This document shows positions 61,089 to 64,000 of a DNA stretch of 64,000 bases, one piece after another. The position numbers and the translations under genes are program-made. Each line of letters begins with the position of its first letter. The first letter of the stretch is position 1. The stretch spans positions 1 through 64,000 of the forward strand of contig PHBK01000018.1 in NCBI GenBank assembly GCA_002840565.1. Direction: 5' to 3'. Source of the stretch: Deltaproteobacteria bacterium HGW-Deltaproteobacteria-12. GTDB taxonomy: Bacteria; Desulfobacterota; Syntrophia; Syntrophales; Smithellaceae. The notes beneath the pieces were generated by a model. The model was given only the letters and a program-made list of their open reading frames with translations. It was not told the DNA's origin and searched no databases.

Positions 61089-62504
61089 TTATTTTATTCT
61101 TTTCTTACTTTTTTCGGCATTATATCTGCGGCCGGCAACGATCATCGCCTCAGCCCACTTCGGCGTTCCCAGCGCATGAAGATGGGTGAAACCGGCCAGG
61201 ATATTTTTCCTGACCATCCCATCTCTCTGGTTGCCTATTCCGGTGCCCCGTAAAACATGAAAAGCGGTATATACGTCTTCTTTCTTTCCCGGAGAAAGAA
61301 TCCGGCAGTAATGAAACTCGTGGCCTTTCAGCCTGGTGCCTACCGGAAAAAAAGGATTTTCCCGATCGACTTCCAATTCCATGTAGCCATGCCCCTGGGG
61401 GCGCTTTTCCATGCCGAAAGCAACCGGCAGGACTCCGGCCATCGGATAAGCTTTTCCGCCGACGGTCAGGGATTTCCCCAGATACATGAAGCCTCCGCAT
61501 TCGGCATAAATCGGGAGGCCTTTTTTTGCCTCTTTCCGCAGGGAAGAACGGAAAAGCTCATTTGCGGCCAGGCGTTGGACCGAGGTTTCGGGAAAGCCGC
61601 CACCGATATACAAGGCATCAATATCGGGCATTGCCTGCGCCTCCAGAGCGTTGATCTCGACAATTTTCGCGCCTCTTTTGATCAGGGCATCCAGATTATC
61701 CGGATAATAAAACTGGAAAGCGCTGTCCTTCAGTACGCCGATTGTCACTTGTTCCTGACCGGTTTTCTTTCTGACGGCAGCAGGAAAAACCTTTTCCGCC
61801 GGCCAGGGCGGGGCACTTGCGGCTACGCGCATCAGCCCCTCGATATCGAGGTATTCTTCCGCGATACCGGCCGCCCGGTTCAATGCCTCTTTTCCGCTTA
61901 AGTGCTCCTGAGGGGGAATCAATCCCAGGTGCCGCTCCGTAAACGGCAGATCATTCATCCGCGGTACGGTGCCCAAAACGGGCAGGCGGCAATAATCCTT
62001 GATGGACTGCCTGATCACCCCGGCATGGCGGCGGCTGCTTACCCTGTTGAGAATAACTCCCCGGATATCCACCGCCGGATCAAGATGACAGCATCCAAGA
62101 ATGAGAGCCGCTGTCGTCCTTGTTATCTTGTCGCAGTCAACAACTAGAATGACCGGTGTCCGGAGCAGTTTGGCCAGTTCGGCCGTGCTGTAATCCCCAT
62201 CGGCGTTGACGCCGTCATAGAGGCCCCGGTTTCCCTCAATCAAAGAAAGGGCATTGGCGGAAGCATGCGCAGCAAAAGACCGGAGTACCTGTTTGGCACC
62301 CATCAGAAAGGTATCCAGATTATAACAGGTCTGCTGCGAGGCGAAGGCCAGCCAGGCGCTGTCTATATAGTCCGGGCCCTTTTTAAAAGGGGTAAGGGCA
62401 ATTTTTCGCCTGTTTAAGGCCGCAGCCAGAGCCACGGATATTACCGTTTTCCCTGCTCCACCCCTCAGGGCGGCGATGATCAGGCGAGGATAAGACTTAT
62501 CCAC
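61089..62504 (-). CDS. dsrN: DsrN, cobyrinic acid a,c-diamide synthase-like siroheme amidase
   Basis: A 471-residue CobB/CbiA-type amidotransferase. The N-terminal P-loop is ALRGGAGKTVIS, and the C-terminal class I glutaminase part shows YIGGGFPE and the cysteine in YAECGGFMYLG. In dsr operons this protein is called DsrN and converts siroheme to siroamide for DsrAB. The start is a GTG at 62504 with AGGTGGCGG upstream. It lies between dsrD and dsrC, the standard order. Confidence 0.9.
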   Translation of the reverse strand: MDKSYPRLIIAALRGGAGKTVISVALAAALNRRKIALTPFKKGPDYIDSAWLAFASQQTCYNLDTFLMGAKQVLRSFAAHASANALSLIEGNRGLYDGVNADGDYSTAELAKLLRTPVILVVDCDKITRTTAALILGCCHLDPAVDIRGVILNRVSSRRHAGVIRQSIKDYCRLPVLGTVPRMNDLPFTERHLGLIPPQEHLSGKEALNRAAGIAEEYLDIEGLMRVAASAPPWPAEKVFPAAVRKKTGQEQVTIGVLKDSAFQFYYPDNLDALIKRGAKIVEINALEAQAMPDIDALYIGGGFPETSVQRLAANELFRSSLRKEAKKGLPIYAECGGFMYLGKSLTVGGKAYPMAGVLPVAFGMEKRPQGHGYMELEVDRENPFFPVGTRLKGHEFHYCRILSPGKKEDVYTAFHVLRGTGIGNQRDGMVRKNILAGFTHLHALGTPKWAEAMIVAGRRYNAEKSKKRIK

Positions 62505-62532
62505 AATCCGCCACCTATCCTGCCCATGCCCG

Positions 62533-62757
62533 TTACTCCTTCGGAAAGAATTCCGCCAGCATTACGTAGGTTGAACTGCCGCTCGACCAGTACTTCAAGA
62601 CCTCTTCGTCGAGGAGGCCCTGCACGGTGTTCTGGACGGCATGCCGATCCTCGTCGGGGAGCCATTTAACAACATCCCGAATGTAAAACATCTTCTTGTC
62701 GCCCTTCGATTTCTCTTGAAATAATTGAATAATTCGGGCTTTTAAATCATCACTCAT
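62533..62757 (-). CDS. dsrD: DsrD, winged-helix activator of sulfite reductase
   Basis: A 74-residue protein with the DsrD pattern: LFQEKSKGDKKMFYIRDVVKWLP, then LLDEEVLKYWSSGSSTYVML, a small winged helix. DsrD is found in organisms that reduce sulfite and is reported to speed up DsrAB. The start at 62757 follows GGGGGTGATC, 2 bases after the dsrB stop; an earlier in-frame ATG overlaps dsrB. Its presence supports reductive use of Dsr. Confidence 0.93.
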   Translation of the reverse strand: MSDDLKARIIQLFQEKSKGDKKMFYIRDVVKWLPDEDRHAVQNTVQGLLDEEVLKYWSSGSSTYVMLAEFFPKE

Positions 62758-62759
62758 GA

Positions 62760-63821
62760 TCACCCCCATTTGAACTGTGTTGTGGTTCGGAACGTCTCCG
62801 TGGCCATACTGAAATCGTCAATATGCATGTCTGTGAAGGGAATCTTGGTCAAGGTAAAAAATCTCTCCCAACCGACGCGTTCAATCCATTCACCCACCCG
62901 TTCGTGCTTTTTGGCATGACTGGCATATACCTCGATGATGTTTTTCACGGCATCAACGACTTCGGGCCAGCGCGGCGGATTGTTGGGCAGAAACGGTATT
63001 GCCAGCTTGGAAAATTTAGGGGCGCTCCTTGCATTGGAAACCTTGCCACCGACCCAGATGGAGATCCCGTCATTGTCGGGGTCGGCAATAGGCATAGCCG
63101 GGCAGACGGTATAGCAGTTTCCGCAGTACATACACTTTTCGTTGTTGACCGTGACCGTTTTGTTTTTCATGTCGCCCCGGATGGCGCCGGTCGGACAGGA
63201 GGCCACCGTGGAGGGAATTTCGCATAAATTGGGGACACGGCTATTGTCCGGTTTAGGTACTGTCCGGTGAATGCCCAGAATGGCGATGTCGGAGCAGTGC
63301 ACGGCGCCGCACATATTCAGGCAGCAGGCCAGAGCGATCCTTACGTGAGCAGGCAGAGTCGATGTGACGAAATATTCGTAAATTTCATCCATCAGGGCCT
63401 TGACGGGGCCGGAGGCGTCCGTCGCCGGAGTATGGCAGTGGACCCAGCCTTGAGTGTGAACGATGTTGGAAACGGAATTCCCCGTCCCGCCGACAGGGTA
63501 GTTGCGGACGCCTAATTCCGCAATCAGGGGTTCAATTTTATTCTTATCATCAAGCAGAAACTCGATATTGTTGCGGCTCGTAAAACGCAGGTAGCCGTCG
63601 CAGTATTTTTCCGCTATGTCACAGACCTCGCGGATGTGGTCAGTGGACATAAGTCTTGGTGATGCGGCGCGCACAGTGTAAAGCGCCTCTCCGGATTCCC
63701 CGATGTGCATCAGTACACCCGGTTTCAGGATTTCGTGATAGAGCCATTTCCCGTAGTTTCTCTGAATAACGGGCGGCAGCATGGTTTTATAGTCAGGGGG
63801 ACCGATATCTGTTTTTGCCAT
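62760..63821 (-). CDS. dsrB: DsrB, dissimilatory sulfite reductase beta subunit
   Basis: A 353-residue sulfite reductase beta subunit. The siroheme/[4Fe-4S] motif is in [16 protein letters not shown], and an inserted ferredoxin domain holds [14 protein letters not shown]. With DsrA it reduces sulfite to the DsrC-bound zero-valent sulfur. The start at 63821 is set by AAGGAGGTCAAATA, inside the end of dsrA; longer upstream reading is an overlap with dsrA. Gene order and length are normal. Confidence 0.96.
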   Translation of the reverse strand: MAKTDIGPPDYKTMLPPVIQRNYGKWLYHEILKPGVLMHIGESGEALYTVRAASPRLMSTDHIREVCDIAEKYCDGYLRFTSRNNIEFLLDDKNKIEPLIAELGVRNYPVGGTGNSVSNIVHTQGWVHCHTPATDASGPVKALMDEIYEYFVTSTLPAHVRIALACCLNMCGAVHCSDIAILGIHRTVPKPDNSRVPNLCEIPSTVASCPTGAIRGDMKNKTVTVNNEKCMYCGNCYTVCPAMPIADPDNDGISIWVGGKVSNARSAPKFSKLAIPFLPNNPPRWPEVVDAVKNIIEVYASHAKKHERVGEWIERVGWERFFTLTKIPFTDMHIDDFSMATETFRTTTQFKWG

Positions 63822-63822
63822 A

Positions 63823-64000
63823 TTATTTGACCTCCTTAGCAATTTCATCTTGTTTCTGGATGTTTTCCGGCCAGAAGAAAACATAGGGATTCGATCTGGG
63901 GGTTTTGACCATCTGGGGAATTGCCGGTAAGCCGACTGCCCGCAGGAATACTCTCATTCCTACTCTGGTGATCAGCTCGCCTAATCTTTCCCGGGACTTG
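63823..64000 (-). CDS. dsrA: DsrA, dissimilatory sulfite reductase alpha subunit (C-terminal part)
   Basis: The frame ends in TAA at 63823-63825 and enters from the right edge, giving the last 58 or so residues. The ending reads [19 protein letters not shown] then [18 protein letters not shown], as in DsrA. The rest of the gene lies beyond the window. One base separates its stop from the dsrB start. Confidence 0.93.
   Translation of the reverse strand, partial: KSRERLGELITRVGMRVFLRAVGLPAIPQMVKTPRSNPYVFFWPENIQKQDEIAKEVK

Overview
The window reads as chromosome of a sulfite/sulfate-reducing bacterium of the Desulfobacterota (the old Deltaproteobacteria). The main reason is the right-hand third, which holds dsrAB followed by dsrD, dsrN, dsrC and a full dsrMKJOP set. 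DsrD and this gene order are typical of reductive-type Dsr organisms. TRAP transporters, acyl-CoA genes, PAS kinases with CxxC motifs and HdrD-like proteins fit the same lineage. The genus cannot be fixed from sequence reading alone.

Layout. (1) 0.2-7.3 kb, + strand: exported and metal-handling genes. These are a cupin lipoprotein, an unknown exported protein, a rubredoxin-like membrane protein, a Met/His/Cys-rich periplasmic protein, and a tight copper operon (small exported protein, TolC/CusC-type outer-membrane lipoprotein, Tat-exported multicopper oxidase, type 1 cupredoxin, CusF-like protein). (2) 7.4-9.3 kb: a graveyard of insertion sequences, with an IS200-type element carrying a frameshifted transposase between truncated IS110-type and IS481/IS3-type transposases. 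(3) 9.4-27.6 kb, + strand, visibly more AT-rich: an acyl-CoA catabolic island. It starts with an unusual TetR-SDR fusion regulator and a TRAP transporter. It continues with two 4-hydroxybutyryl-CoA-dehydratase-like radical enzymes, a glutaconate-type CoA-transferase pair, two class III CoA-transferases, an SDR, two thiolases (one broken), a DUF35 protein and a decayed nitronate monooxygenase.

(4) 28-32.9 kb, - strand: a CsgG-like lipoprotein, a WD40-caspase lipoprotein and a YkgJ-type protein. (5) 32.9-36.4 kb, - strand: a split biotin-dependent carboxylase (biotin carboxylase, small biotin carrier, carboxyltransferase, tiny membrane protein). (6) 36.5-47.9 kb, - strand: epimerase/SDR genes, two TetR regulators, a MenA/UbiA-type prenyltransferase, a zinc alcohol dehydrogenase, an MFS carrier, a thiamine-diphosphate lyase, an SDR and acetate kinase.

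(7) 48-64 kb, - strand: the sulfite-reduction locus. From upstream to downstream it runs dsrA (partial), dsrB, dsrD, dsrN, dsrC, a macro-domain gene, a TmcC/HmcE-like cytochrome b, an HdrD/TmcB-like iron-sulfur protein fused to a response-regulator receiver, a two-PAS histidine kinase, a stand-alone receiver, a second DsrM/DsrK-like pair, and canonical dsrMKJOP. Three membrane-cytochrome/HdrD pairs therefore lie in one apparent operon, interleaved with a two-component system whose receiver is fused to the electron-transfer protein itself. DsrAB makes the DsrC trisulfide from sulfite, and DsrMKJOP is the expected menaquinol-linked reductant. The extra pairs and the signalling genes suggest additional or switchable electron input. 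That module is the most interesting system in the window, followed by the TetR-SDR fusion.

No rRNA, tRNA, CRISPR array or recognisable riboswitch was found. A related ~125-bp palindrome-ended repeat occurs twice (31.9 and 39.5 kb).
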